From the NCBI GenBank assembly GCA_964457925.1, contig CAYWGH010000001.1:563685-627684 (forward strand): a stretch of DNA of 64,000 nt, read 5' to 3'. This document shows positions 51,279 to 59,232 of the stretch, piece by piece. Numbering within the stretch: position 1 is the first letter of the stretch; every line of letters begins with the position of its first letter. Made by a program: the position numbers and the translations under genes. Under the pieces are notes generated by a model that saw only the letters and a list, made by a program, of their open reading frames with translations, had not been told where the DNA came from and ran no database searches. This DNA is from Coneutiohabitans sp964457925 (GTDB lineage Bacteria > Zhuqueibacterota > Zhuqueibacteria > Zhuqueibacterales > Zhuqueibacteraceae).

Positions 51279-51918
51279 GCAACATCATCCGGCGCTTGCC
51301 CATCATTTTGATGATCTCGATCAGCAGTTCGAAGCGGCGGGATTGGGAATGTGGGCGTTTCTGATTCAAGAGATTCTGTTTTTCGGCGGGCTATTTGCGG
51401 TTTACTTGATCTATCGCATGAGCTATCCCGAAGCCTTCATTCAGGGCAGCCACTACCTCGACATCACGCTCGGCGGCATCAACACGGCGATTTTGATCTG
51501 CAGCAGCTTGACCATGGCGCTAGCCGTGTTCTACGGCCAGCAAGGCAAACGCGAGCAACTGATCATGTTTCTCGTGTTCACTGTGGTGTTGGGAACCGCG
51601 TTTTTGGGCATCAAGGTCGTCGAATATTCACACAAGTTTCATGAACACCTCGTTCCCGGGCCATTCTTCAATCCTGCCGAAGCGCATGCCCCGCAAATGC
51701 AAATTTTCTTCGCGGTGTATTTCGCCATGACGGGCATGCACGCGCTGCACATGATTATCGGCATCGGCATTTTGTTTTATCTGATTTATCAAGCGCGGCG
51801 CGGACGTTATTCCAAAGAGTACAATTCGCCAATAGAAATTTTCGGTTTGTACTGGCACTTTGTTGACATTGTCTGGATTTTTCTGTTCCCGTTACTTTAT
51901 CTCATAGGTCGCCACTGA
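51271..51918 (+). CDS. coxC: Cytochrome c oxidase subunit III
   Basis: 215 residues if it starts at TTG 51271, which I prefer: AAAGGAGGG (51257-51264) sits 6 bases ahead of it. The frame also has an ATG at 51244 that would be inside coxA and has no such site. Five membrane helices (GMWAFLIQEILFFGGLFAVYLIY, NTAILICSSLTMALAVF, IMFLVFTVVLGTAFLGIKVVEY, FAMTGMHALHMIIGIGILFYLI, YWHFVDIVWIFLFPLLYL); the shorter five-helix form fits caa3-type oxidases. TGMHALHMIIG and WHFVDIVWIFLFPLLYL are conserved. TGATG overlap with coxD. Confidence 0.95.
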   Translation: MSEQHHPALAHHFDDLDQQFEAAGLGMWAFLIQEILFFGGLFAVYLIYRMSYPEAFIQGSHYLDITLGGINTAILICSSLTMALAVFYGQQGKREQLIMFLVFTVVLGTAFLGIKVVEYSHKFHEHLVPGPFFNPAEAHAPQMQIFFAVYFAMTGMHALHMIIGIGILFYLIYQARRGRYSKEYNSPIEIFGLYWHFVDIVWIFLFPLLYLIGRH

Positions 51919-52226
51919 TGGGCCCACATCTTGTTCCTAAAAAAGTCTATTACACGATTTTCGCGGCATTGATCGTTTTGACATTCATCACAGTGGCCGT
52001 TGCTTTTGTCGATCTCGGCCCGCTGAACAATTTTATCGCCATGTCGATTGCGGTCGCCAAGGCCACGCTGGTGATCATGTATTTCATGCATGTGCGCTAC
52101 AGCGACAAACTGGTATGGGTTTTTGCAGGCGCCGGGTTCCTGTGGCTTATCATTCTATTTGTCTTTCTGCTGAGCGATTACATCACCCGCGAGGCGTGGA
52201 GCAATTTGCTGACGGGAATGCCATAA
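51918..52226 (+). CDS. coxD: Cytochrome c oxidase subunit IV (small membrane protein)
   Basis: 102 residues; the start overlaps the coxC stop. Three membrane helices (YTIFAALIVLTFITVAVAFV, FIAMSIAVAKATLVIMYFMHVRYS, WLIILFVFLLSDYI). The KATLVIMYFMHVR block is diagnostic for the bacterial caa3/cytochrome o subunit IV-like family, which assists CuB assembly. Last gene of the cluster; a terminator hairpin follows within a few bases. Confidence 0.94.
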   Translation: MGPHLVPKKVYYTIFAALIVLTFITVAVAFVDLGPLNNFIAMSIAVAKATLVIMYFMHVRYSDKLVWVFAGAGFLWLIILFVFLLSDYITREAWSNLLTGMP

Positions 52227-52258
52227 AACAAAAGCCCCGCTTTGGCGGGGTTTTGTTT
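52227..52258 (+). terminator. Terminator closing the respiratory cluster
   Basis: AAAAGCCCCGC pairs with GCGGGGTTTT around TTTG, with flanking A and T runs (52227-52258). The T side ends in TTTTGTTT. It also faces the converging minus-strand gene ending at 52277. Confidence 0.85.
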
Positions 52259-52276
52259 AGTCTCGCTGAAAAACCA

Positions 52277-52954
52277 TTACTCCTTCCGCATCTGCGTCCT
52301 CATCTGCTTCAGCATCTCCATGGGGTTCTGACCTTCGGTGATTACCACCCCTTTCGGCAAGGTCAATTTCTCCGGAGGGACGTTCACGTTTTCCTGCACG
52401 CGGGTCGCTTCAATCAGAATTGTTTTACCCATCATGCTTGCCTCGGTTTTCAGCGCGAGCCCCTGCCACACCCAGGTCTTGGTTTTTAGATTTTTGATTT
52501 CCCAAATTTCACAGCGTTTGCCCAAAAACGTTTCTTCTCCGATCTTCTTTGCGCCGCTGCGCTTCATGATATCCTCGCCAATATCCGTGAGATCCTTGCC
52601 CTCGCTTTTGGCTTGTGCGCTCAGGTCTTTGAGCAAGGGCGTCGGCACTTTGGTTCCGGTTTTCGCATCCAAATCGACGCTGTAGGTCCATTCGCCATCC
52701 AACAGGGTCAGGATATTTTTTTTGATGGACATATTCATCAAGTTGGTTTCTGCATGCGAGTATTTGGCCTCGCGCATGCCCCACCGGTCAAAATAAATTG
52801 TCTCACTGCCGGTTTGCACGCCGCTGAGTTTGTATTCCACAATACCCGATCGAATTTTGTAGCGATGAACTTCTTGCCCAAAACTTTTTGTCATCCCGCC
52901 GGCCAGTGCCAAAATCCCGAGCCCCAAACAAAAGTGTCTCAGTAAACGTTTCAT
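52277..52954 (-). CDS. Secreted DUF4412-like protein
   Basis: 225 residues; GGGAGACC before the ATG read at 52954. Signal peptide (LRHFCLGLGILALAGGMTKSFG). The mature part is strand-rich with the pattern of DUF4412/outer-membrane-lipoprotein-sorting-like folds: YKIRSGIVEYKLSGVQTGSETIYFDRWG, GEWTYSVDLDAKTG, KKIGEETFLGKRCEIWEI and the terminal VNVPPEKLTLPKGVVI. Periplasmic, function unknown. It converges on the respiratory cluster terminator. Confidence 0.75.
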   Translation of the reverse strand: MKRLLRHFCLGLGILALAGGMTKSFGQEVHRYKIRSGIVEYKLSGVQTGSETIYFDRWGMREAKYSHAETNLMNMSIKKNILTLLDGEWTYSVDLDAKTGTKVPTPLLKDLSAQAKSEGKDLTDIGEDIMKRSGAKKIGEETFLGKRCEIWEIKNLKTKTWVWQGLALKTEASMMGKTILIEATRVQENVNVPPEKLTLPKGVVITEGQNPMEMLKQMRTQMRKE

Positions 52955-53028
52955 GAGTTGGTCTCCCGTTTGAATTTGTGATGAATTTGAGGGTAGTTGC
53001 CCGCGTTGAGAAAATTCGCGCTAAAAAT

Positions 53029-53735
53029 TTAACGCGCCAGTAGCAATTCTCCGGTCAATACTTCAATTGCACAATTGTCAGCTTCAACCAACACGCGCAA
53101 GAAGTCAATACCATTGCTTGCCGCTTGCCCGCAGCGGTTGCTCCGAACCATTTCAGTTGATGCGCGCCGGTGAACAAACTTCCATTGCACAAGCTCTGAA
53201 TCTGCTGGCCTTGCAAATTGTAGATCGTGGCTGACACACAACCGGGCGCGCTTAGATGTAGCGGCATTTAAGTGGAATGCCGAAAAGGATTGGGATAATT
53301 CGGGGAGAGATAGAATTGAGGTTGAGCGTTTGCGCGTTTTTCCTGCGCCGCAATCAGCGCGGGCGCTTCCGGTGCAATACCGGGCTTTTGAATGTAGGTT
53401 AGCGAGAATTCATCGATTTCATTGTTCAACTCTTCGCCGCGCAGAAAGAACCCCACATACCAGTTTTCAGATTTTGGAAAATGTCTGGCGGAATCTTTGG
53501 CGGTGGCAGAGTATTCGCCATTGATGTAGTAATCAAAATTATTGCCGTCATGTTCTTGACGAATCTTGATGGTGACTGCCTCGCCTGCGCCGCGATTGGG
53601 CGAATGATCTTGTGAAAAAATGCACCGACTGACAGAAGTAGAATTGCCAAGGCCAGACCATCCTAAAGCCAGGAGAGTTTCCGAGTTTCCTTCACGCCGT
53701 TTTTCTCGGAGACGGCAGCGCTGTCGGGGGACCAT
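53029..53735 (-). pseudogene. Decayed secreted protein with FlgD/Por-type C-terminal tail
   Basis: Three frames must be joined. The first (53735-53271) gives a LamG-like segment (IKIRQEHDGNNFDYYINGEY) ending in FYLSPNYPNPFRHST, the YPNPF start of a C-terminal FlgD-like tail. An in-frame stop (53268-53270) interrupts it. The next in-frame piece (LHLSAPGCVSATIYNLQGQQ) continues the same tail. After a frameshift near 53125 the last piece (FLRVLVEADNCAIEVLTGELL) completes it. The 5' part is lost or unrecognisable up to about 53830. Such tails mark secreted proteins in FCB bacteria. Confidence 0.7.
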
Positions 53736-53965
53736 TTTTCAAGAAGGTATATTCATGGCTCTTCAGCGCTTGATGTTCTTGCCGCTCCGCTTTGCGAAAA
53801 TTTTAAACCCGTGATATGCCAGGGCGGCGTGAGGCCTAAAACAAGTTCGAATAATCGTTCACTGTACATGCGGCAAAGTCAATCATTCAAAACATCCGTC
53901 CCCATATAAATCAATTGATAACTGTAAAATTCACCCGCCCTGTGATAAACGCTCAGAATTCATTC

Positions 53966-54946
53966 TCAAACCACTCCACTTCGATTTCTAATCGGCTCAG
54001 CGCGGCCAACGCTTTTCCCGGCGGCTTCCCGCAACCGCTCCACGTCGCGCATCGGCGGCAGGCCGAAGAGCCTTTTGTACTCCCGATTGAAATGCGAGGC
54101 ATCGTCATACCCCACGCGGTAGGCAACGCTTGCCGCGTCGAGACCCTCGCCGAGCATGAGCCGGCGGGCTTCCTGGAGCCGGATCTGTTTTTGGAATTGC
54201 AAAGGACTCATCGCCGTGGCGGCTTTAAAATGATGGTGGAATCCTGAGACGCTCATGCCAAGCTCGCGCGCGATGCTGTTGATTCGAAACGGCTGGTCAA
54301 AGCTTTTGCGCAGCCGCTCGATGGCTCTGGCGATGGGCGGAGTATAGCCGCCATTTATGGCAATGTGGCGGAGGCGATCATTTTGCTCTCCCCTCAGGAG
54401 GCGATAGACGATTTCCCGCGTGATCAGCGGCGCGAGAAAGTCCGCTTCGGCAGGGGTGTCGAGAAGCCTAACGACTCGCACCATAGCATCGAGCAAGCCT
54501 GCGTCCAACGAACTGACATTGATGGCTCTCACCTCGCCATGTTTTTGCGCGGAGGAATGACCGGCTTCGACCATTACCGACCCGACGAGCTTGGGGTCGA
54601 GCTTCAGGCGGATGCTGAGGTATGGCCTCTCCTTCGACGCCTCGAGGACGTGACCCACGAGGGGCAATTCGGCGGTGACGAGAAGGTAGTGACAGGGGTC
54701 GTACTGGTAACGTTCGTTGCCGAGAAAGACTTCTTTGCTGCTCTGGGCAATCACGCAAAAGGAAGGCTCGATCACGGTGTGGATCGACTCCATGGTCGAG
54801 GAGCAGCGATTGAGGTAGAGCCCCTTCAGCGGCTCAATCTTCCCGTCTTTGCGAATCGCCCGTGCGATGCGCTCGACCAGTTCGTCCCGGCTGGCCTGCG
54901 CCAATTGCACTTCGCGCTTTGCCTGTTGTTTTCCGTTCGAGTTCAT
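53966..54946 (-). CDS. AraC-family transcriptional regulator
   Basis: 326 residues; AAAGAGACAACC before the ATG read at 54946. The N-terminal ~200 residues are the AraC_N cupin-like domain (SFCVIAQSSKEVFLGNERYQYDPCHYLLVTAELPL). The C-terminus has two HTH units: INSIARELGMSVSGFHHHFKAATAMSPLQFQKQIRLQEA and AASVAYRVGYDDASHFNREYKRLFGLPP. It is divergent from the following genes; AraC_N regulators of this type commonly sit next to aldo/keto reductases, and the first gene on the other side is such a reductase, here truncated. Inducer unknown. Confidence 0.93.
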   Translation of the reverse strand: MNSNGKQQAKREVQLAQASRDELVERIARAIRKDGKIEPLKGLYLNRCSSTMESIHTVIEPSFCVIAQSSKEVFLGNERYQYDPCHYLLVTAELPLVGHVLEASKERPYLSIRLKLDPKLVGSVMVEAGHSSAQKHGEVRAINVSSLDAGLLDAMVRVVRLLDTPAEADFLAPLITREIVYRLLRGEQNDRLRHIAINGGYTPPIARAIERLRKSFDQPFRINSIARELGMSVSGFHHHFKAATAMSPLQFQKQIRLQEARRLMLGEGLDAASVAYRVGYDDASHFNREYKRLFGLPPMRDVERLREAAGKSVGRAEPIRNRSGVV

Positions 54947-55087
54947 GGTTGTCTCTTTATTTACCTTTACTCAGCTCTTCGTGAAGATTTGCAGAATCAT
55001 ACAATAATCTTCGACAATTATTCTATTACCTTACACTCCGGCGTTTTTATCTTGGGCGGAAGATAGAGAACAAATGCAGGAGTAACA

Positions 55088-55273
55088 ATGCCAAAGTGCA
55101 AACCTGCAAACAGCAATCTGGAAGTCTCCGCCCTTGGGCTTGGCTGCATGGGAATGACCGCAAAGCGCAATGAGGAACTGGGGTTCTCTTCATTCTCAAT
55201 GAATCGTTCCATAGAGTCTTTTATACTTCGGACGTTTCCTGCATCCACTCGAAATCATATCATCCTTTTATGA
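55088..55273 (+). pseudogene. Truncated aldo/keto reductase, first copy
   Basis: Only the N-terminal ~25 residues are reductase (SNLEVSALGLGCMGM, the first strand of the AKR barrel). The frame then runs ~35 unrelated residues to a stop that overlaps the next start by ATGA. It begins with a normal ribosome site (CAGGAGTAACA), so it is still likely translated. The same N-terminal block recurs at 56083. It is divergent from the AraC gene, the place where an intact reductase is usual. Confidence 0.8.
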
Positions 55274-56049
55274 AGCCTCAAGCTTTTATCAAAAGAGCAT
55301 TGCCAATCTTTGCTCTTTTAAGCCTTGTCTCCCCGTGCTTTGCGCAAAAGCTTGAGAGCATCAAGAGCGTCACGCATTTCGCCGGCGCCGTCAATGTCAC
55401 CAACAACGGCATTTCATTGATACCGACATTTTCGTTGGGGAAGCCCGCGGCGATATTCGATATGTCGATTGGAAAGAAGATTCGCTTCGAGCCGCAGTTT
55501 CGCCTTGCGCTGGAAGGAAAGCCGTGGTCGTTCATTTTTTGGTGGCGAGCGGATTTGGTCAAGGCCGGCAAGTTTCAAATGACTGGCGGCGCGCATCCTG
55601 CGGTTGTCTTCAAAACCGTGTCTGCTGCAACAAACGGCGTTGCAAAAGAGACGATCGTCGCGCAACGCTATTGGGCCGGAGAGCTCTCTCCCAATTACTC
55701 GCTTGCCAAAAACGTGAGCATCGGCAGTTATTACTTGTATTCACACGGCATGGAAAAAGACGCGATCAGGAACACGCACTTTCTGACTATGCGAGGCAAT
55801 TTTTCCAACCTCAAACTTGACGGCCAGTTGTTCATGCGATTGATTCCGCAGTTCTATTATTTGAAGATGGACAAACAAGACGGGTTTTACTTTACCTCGA
55901 CAATGACTTTGACAAAGCCGAGCTCGCCATTTTCAATATCGTCCATCATCAACAAGGTCATTCAGACTAAAATTTCGGCGAGCAAAGACTTTGTTTGGAA
56001 CGTGACTTTGATTTACTCTTTCAACAAAAGGTATGTTGAGGCGCAATGA
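55270..56049 (+). CDS. Putative outer-membrane porin-like protein
   Basis: 259 residues. The start ATG 55270 overlaps the AKR-remnant stop. Signal peptide (KRALPIFALLSLVSPCFAQ). The rest alternates in strand-like segments with many aromatic girdle residues (FRLALEGKPWSFIFWWRADLV, NYSLAKNVSIGSYYLYSHG, FFMRLIPQFYYLKMD-like) and ends in VWNVTLIYSFNKRY. No family can be named with certainty; similar proteins of Bacteroidetes are unnamed. AT-richer than the genes to the left, possibly acquired. Confidence 0.7.
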   Translation: MKPQAFIKRALPIFALLSLVSPCFAQKLESIKSVTHFAGAVNVTNNGISLIPTFSLGKPAAIFDMSIGKKIRFEPQFRLALEGKPWSFIFWWRADLVKAGKFQMTGGAHPAVVFKTVSAATNGVAKETIVAQRYWAGELSPNYSLAKNVSIGSYYLYSHGMEKDAIRNTHFLTMRGNFSNLKLDGQLFMRLIPQFYYLKMDKQDGFYFTSTMTLTKPSSPFSISSIINKVIQTKISASKDFVWNVTLIYSFNKRYVEAQ

Positions 56050-56082
56050 GCATAGAATGATAACAGCCCTACAGGAGAAACA

Positions 56083-56268
56083 ATGCAAAAGCGCAAACTG
56101 GGAAGGAGCGGCCTGGAGGTCTCGGCCCTCGGGCTGGGCTGCATGGGAATGAGTTTTGGCTACGGCCCGCCTGCAGACAAGCAGGAGATGATCTCACTGA
56201 TTCGCACAGCCGTCGATCCCGCAATGGTGGGACACATTTTTCGATACCGCATTTATTCAACGAATTGA
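56083..56268 (+). pseudogene. Truncated aldo/keto reductase, second copy
   Basis: The first ~44 residues are a good reductase N-terminus (MQKRKLGRSGLEVSALGLG, GMSFGYGPP, EMISLIRTAVD). After RTAVD, where the catalytic FFDTAEVYG block should follow, the sequence changes to 17 unrelated residues and stops. The ribosome site CAGGAGAAACA is intact. Most of a ~330-residue protein is missing. Ten bases later begins the cupin-CMD gene. Confidence 0.85.
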
Positions 56269-56278
56269 GAGGACGGAA

Positions 56279-57160
56279 ATGAAACTACTCGTCACGATGG
56301 TCATATCGCTTTCACTGCTTGCTTCGGCGTTCGCCCAGTCCAATCAGGCGGGGGCGGTCTCGGCATCAGCGCAGGATTCGCAGACAATCAAAATCACACG
56401 CAGCGGCTCGCAACCACCTCAGATGAGAGCAGTCGAAAATTTCACCGGCGCCGTCGGCATCGAACCGCTTTTAGAGGCACGCGAACCCTCACGCCTGGCT
56501 GGCGCTCGCGTTACATTTGCGCCGGGCGCGCGAACCGCGTGGCACACGCATCCGCTGGGACAGACGCTGATTGTGACGGCGGGCGTAGGTTGGGTGCAGC
56601 AATGGGGTGGGCAAATGCAGGAAATTCGGCCGGGAGACGTCGTCCGTATTCCGCCCAATCAAAAACACTGGCACGGAGCTTCGGCCAACGCCACAATGAC
56701 GCACATCGCACTCACGGAACAAATGCCTGACGGCAAGCGGGTCGAATGGATGGAGAAGGTCAGCGACGCGCAATACCATGCGCCGCCCCGTGCGCAAGCA
56801 GCCGCACCTGCTGCGCTTGCACGCGACGACTCCGGCCTCAGTGCGCAACAACCTTCACGGGCGCAACAATTGATGGGCGACATAGCGCCCAAACTTGCTG
56901 AGCTAACAGATGACGTGCTCTTCGGCGATGTTTGGGAACGTCCGGAGCTGTCGAAGCGTGACCGCAGCTTGGCGACGGTGGCCGCACTAATTGCCTTGAA
57001 CCGCCCAGATCAGCTTCGATCACACCTCGTCAGAGCGCGTGAAAACGGCGTGACGCAGGAAGAGTTGATCGAGACCATTACGCACTTGGCGTTTTACTCG
57101 GGCTGGCCAAACGCGGTAACCGCCATCGGCGTGGCAAGAGAAGTTTTCGAGAAGAAATGA
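56279..57160 (+). CDS. Secreted cupin and carboxymuconolactone-decarboxylase-like fusion
   Basis: 293 residues; GAGAGGACGG before ATG 56279. Signal peptide (MKLLVTMVISLSLLASAFAQ). Residues ~45-160 are a cupin with the metal-binding histidines in TAWHTHPLGQTLIV and IPPNQKHWHGAS. Residues ~195-293 are a CMD/AhpD-like domain (LFGDVWERPELSKRDRSLATVAALIAL, ITHLAFYSGWPNAVTA). The catalytic cysteine pair of AhpD is absent; the family's DRSLATVAAL block is present. CMD-cupin fusions are common beside aldo/keto reductases and AraC regulators. It would act in the periplasm; reaction unknown. Followed at once by an esterase gene. Confidence 0.9.
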   Translation: MKLLVTMVISLSLLASAFAQSNQAGAVSASAQDSQTIKITRSGSQPPQMRAVENFTGAVGIEPLLEAREPSRLAGARVTFAPGARTAWHTHPLGQTLIVTAGVGWVQQWGGQMQEIRPGDVVRIPPNQKHWHGASANATMTHIALTEQMPDGKRVEWMEKVSDAQYHAPPRAQAAAPAALARDDSGLSAQQPSRAQQLMGDIAPKLAELTDDVLFGDVWERPELSKRDRSLATVAALIALNRPDQLRSHLVRARENGVTQEELIETITHLAFYSGWPNAVTAIGVAREVFEKK

Positions 57161-57189
57161 GTAACGCAGGGCATATCGCAGGAGAAATC

Positions 57190-58422
57190 ATGCAAAGGCA
57201 AGAATCTGGAATGAACAATCTGAAATTCTCGGACCTCAGGGTCACCGGGGCACTCTGTTTTTTACTTCTAAGTATTCAAGGTTCCTTCGCTCAGCAGAAT
57301 GTGAATTATAGGGCAAATATTGTTTCGCCCCTGATAAACGAAGGCGGCACGGTAACGTTCAGACTACGCGCTCCGCTTGCCCGAACCGTGACCGTAAATG
57401 GCGACTGGGCAGCCAATCAAGGAATGGGTCAGATGACAAAAGACAGTGATGGTACATGGACCTACACGACTGAAAAATTGCCTTCTGATCTCTATCTGTA
57501 TACATTTTCCGTGGACAGCATTCGGATTCTCGATCCTTCCAATGCTTTTTCATGTCGTGATGTCGGCAACTTGTTCAGCCTGTTCATTGTGAATAATGGC
57601 AATGGTGATTATTACAGCGTGAATGACGTTGCTCATGGCAATGTGATAAGGACCTGGTATCCTTCCTCACAATATAAAGCAGATAGACGATTAACGGTCT
57701 ACACACCACCGGGATACGATAACAGCAAAAAGAAATATCCTGTCCTGTATCTGTTGCATGGTAGCGGCGGAGATGAAGAAGCTTGGGTTACCTTGGGCCG
57801 GGTGCCGCACATCTTCGACAACCTGATTGCCGAGGGAAAAATTGAACCGATGATTGTTGTGATGCCCAACGGCAATTCTTCCAAGCAGGCAGCCCCGGGC
57901 GAAACAAAAGAAAATTTTAGCTACCGCCCGGTGATGAGCCAATTTCTTCCCAATTTTGCTGACGGCTCTTACGAAATGTCTTTTAATGAGATCGTGAGTT
58001 TTATTGATTCACGTTTTCGAACCAAGCCTCAGAAATCTCAGCGAGCCGTGGCGGGTTTCTCCATGGGAGGCTTCCATTCCCTGATCATTTCTGCAAACCA
58101 CCCAGAATTGTTCGATTACGTTGGTTTATTTTCGCCAGGAACACCTTCAAGCAGGTTATCAGGCAGCTTAGGATTGGACTTGAACAAACCAGCATACAGT
58201 AATCTGAACGAAAAGTATACGCTGCAAAAAAAGAAAGGCTTTAAACTGTTTTGGATTGCAATCGGTAAGACTGATTTTTTGTATGAATCCACGCAAGAAC
58301 ATCTAAAAATACTGGACAAGCTGCAATTTCCTTACGCTTATGTTGAATCCGAAGGAGGACACACCTGGAGCAACTGGCGGAACTATATGCTGCAATTCAC
58401 CCCGCTTTTATTTAAAAAATGA
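57190..58422 (+). CDS. Secreted esterase (CE1-like) with N-terminal CBM48-like domain
   Basis: 410 residues from ATG 57190, preceded by GCAGGAGAAATC; the frame begins at 57157 overlapping the previous stop. Signal segment (VTGALCFLLLSIQGSFAQ). Residues ~40-140 are an immunoglobulin/CBM48-like domain (GGTVTFRLRAPLARTVTVNGDW, SDGTWTYTTEKLPSDLYLYTF). Then an esterase D/CE1 fold: VYTPPGYDNSKKKYPVLYLLHGSGGDEEAW, nucleophile in GFSMGG, and His in GGHTWSNW. Known relatives cut acetyl or feruloyl groups from xylan. Lower GC than the core genes, like genes of Bacteroidetes. Confidence 0.92.
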   Translation: MQRQESGMNNLKFSDLRVTGALCFLLLSIQGSFAQQNVNYRANIVSPLINEGGTVTFRLRAPLARTVTVNGDWAANQGMGQMTKDSDGTWTYTTEKLPSDLYLYTFSVDSIRILDPSNAFSCRDVGNLFSLFIVNNGNGDYYSVNDVAHGNVIRTWYPSSQYKADRRLTVYTPPGYDNSKKKYPVLYLLHGSGGDEEAWVTLGRVPHIFDNLIAEGKIEPMIVVMPNGNSSKQAAPGETKENFSYRPVMSQFLPNFADGSYEMSFNEIVSFIDSRFRTKPQKSQRAVAGFSMGGFHSLIISANHPELFDYVGLFSPGTPSSRLSGSLGLDLNKPAYSNLNEKYTLQKKKGFKLFWIAIGKTDFLYESTQEHLKILDKLQFPYAYVESEGGHTWSNWRNYMLQFTPLLFKK

Positions 58423-58484
58423 ATCTTCGTATCTGGTGCGTAAAGCTGTCGCGCCCTGCAATCTTATTAAATTGGAGCCAGTAT

Positions 58485-58922
58485 ATGAAAGCATCAATTC
58501 TCGGACTGCTTATTATCTTGATGAGTGCGCAATGGTCCTTCGCACAAAATTCTGCCACCGAGCAGGAAATCATCAAGCTTTCAAAAGACAAGTGGCAGTG
58601 GATGGCCGACAAAAATGTCGCAAAGTTGGATTCTCTCTTTCATGAAAAAGCTATGTTTGTACACATGGGAGGATCCTGGGGAACCGAACAGGAACTCAAC
58701 GTCATTAAAGGCGGAGGAATTTGGTACAAGAAAGCGGATATCCATGAAGTATCGGTGAATATTATTGGCGCAACTGCCATCCTTTTAAACAGAATTACTC
58801 TGCTAGCCGTGGTTGGCGGCAATGAAGTCACCAATCCCTTCATGGTCACTGAGGTGTATGTGCAGCAAAACGGTGTTTGGAAGTTGGGCTCGCTGTCGTT
58901 CACAAGGTTGCTTGGCCAGTAG
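58485..58922 (+). CDS. Secreted NTF2-like (DUF4440) protein
   Basis: 145 residues from ATG 58485, after TTGGAGCCAGT; upstream frame is filler. Signal peptide (MKASILGLLIILMSAQWSFAQ). The mature part is the DUF4440/SnoaL-type cone: ATEQEIIKLSKDKWQWMADKNVAKLDSLFHEKAMFVHMGG, then VTEVYVQQNGVWKLGSLSFTRL. Such proteins bind small ligands and may be enzymes; no activity is known. It completes the esterase unit; a palindromic repeat begins 6 bases after its stop. Confidence 0.88.
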   Translation: MKASILGLLIILMSAQWSFAQNSATEQEIIKLSKDKWQWMADKNVAKLDSLFHEKAMFVHMGGSWGTEQELNVIKGGGIWYKKADIHEVSVNIIGATAILLNRITLLAVVGGNEVTNPFMVTEVYVQQNGVWKLGSLSFTRLLGQ

Positions 58923-58928
58923 CGACAC

Positions 58929-59203
58929 GTAATGCCTCAGTTATTGTTGGAAAACGTAGCGCCCCGCCCTGCGGGGCAGGCAAGATGCCCAATGCCGCTA
59001 ACTTTTCAGAAAGGCAAAATGATCGTGGGTAAAACTATTCAAAAGCAATGACAGAAAAATGTACGGCAGAAATATACGGGTTGGCTTTTATTAAAAAATG
59101 CTCATCGTTACGCAGGAGGAAAACTTGAATATTTTTCTGCCAGCCATCTTTTTGCCATATCTTTCCCAAAAAGTTAGTGACATTGGGCAAGACGACTGAG
59201 GGC
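58929..59203. repeat. Palindromic repeat element A (~275 bp)
   Basis: Begins GTAATGCCTCAG, and its right end reads back as GCCCTCAGTCGTCTTGCCCAATG, so the ends are imperfect inverted repeats. Inner blocks also mirror each other: GCTAACTTTTCAG and AAAAAGTTAGTGACATT, then GACAGAAAAATGTACGGCAG and CTGCCAGCCATC. The left half matches the right half of element B in reverse; GATGCCCAATGCCGCTAACT through AAGGCAA (58984-59017) is 33 of 34 identical to 62311-62344. No coding capacity. Confidence 0.85.
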
Positions 59204-59232
59204 TTGCCCATTAACAGCAAGAGGCAAATTCC

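Noticed and set aside
54365..55066. Plus-strand frame over the AraC gene
   Set aside because: The minus-strand AraC protein is complete with both HTH units; this frame is filler.
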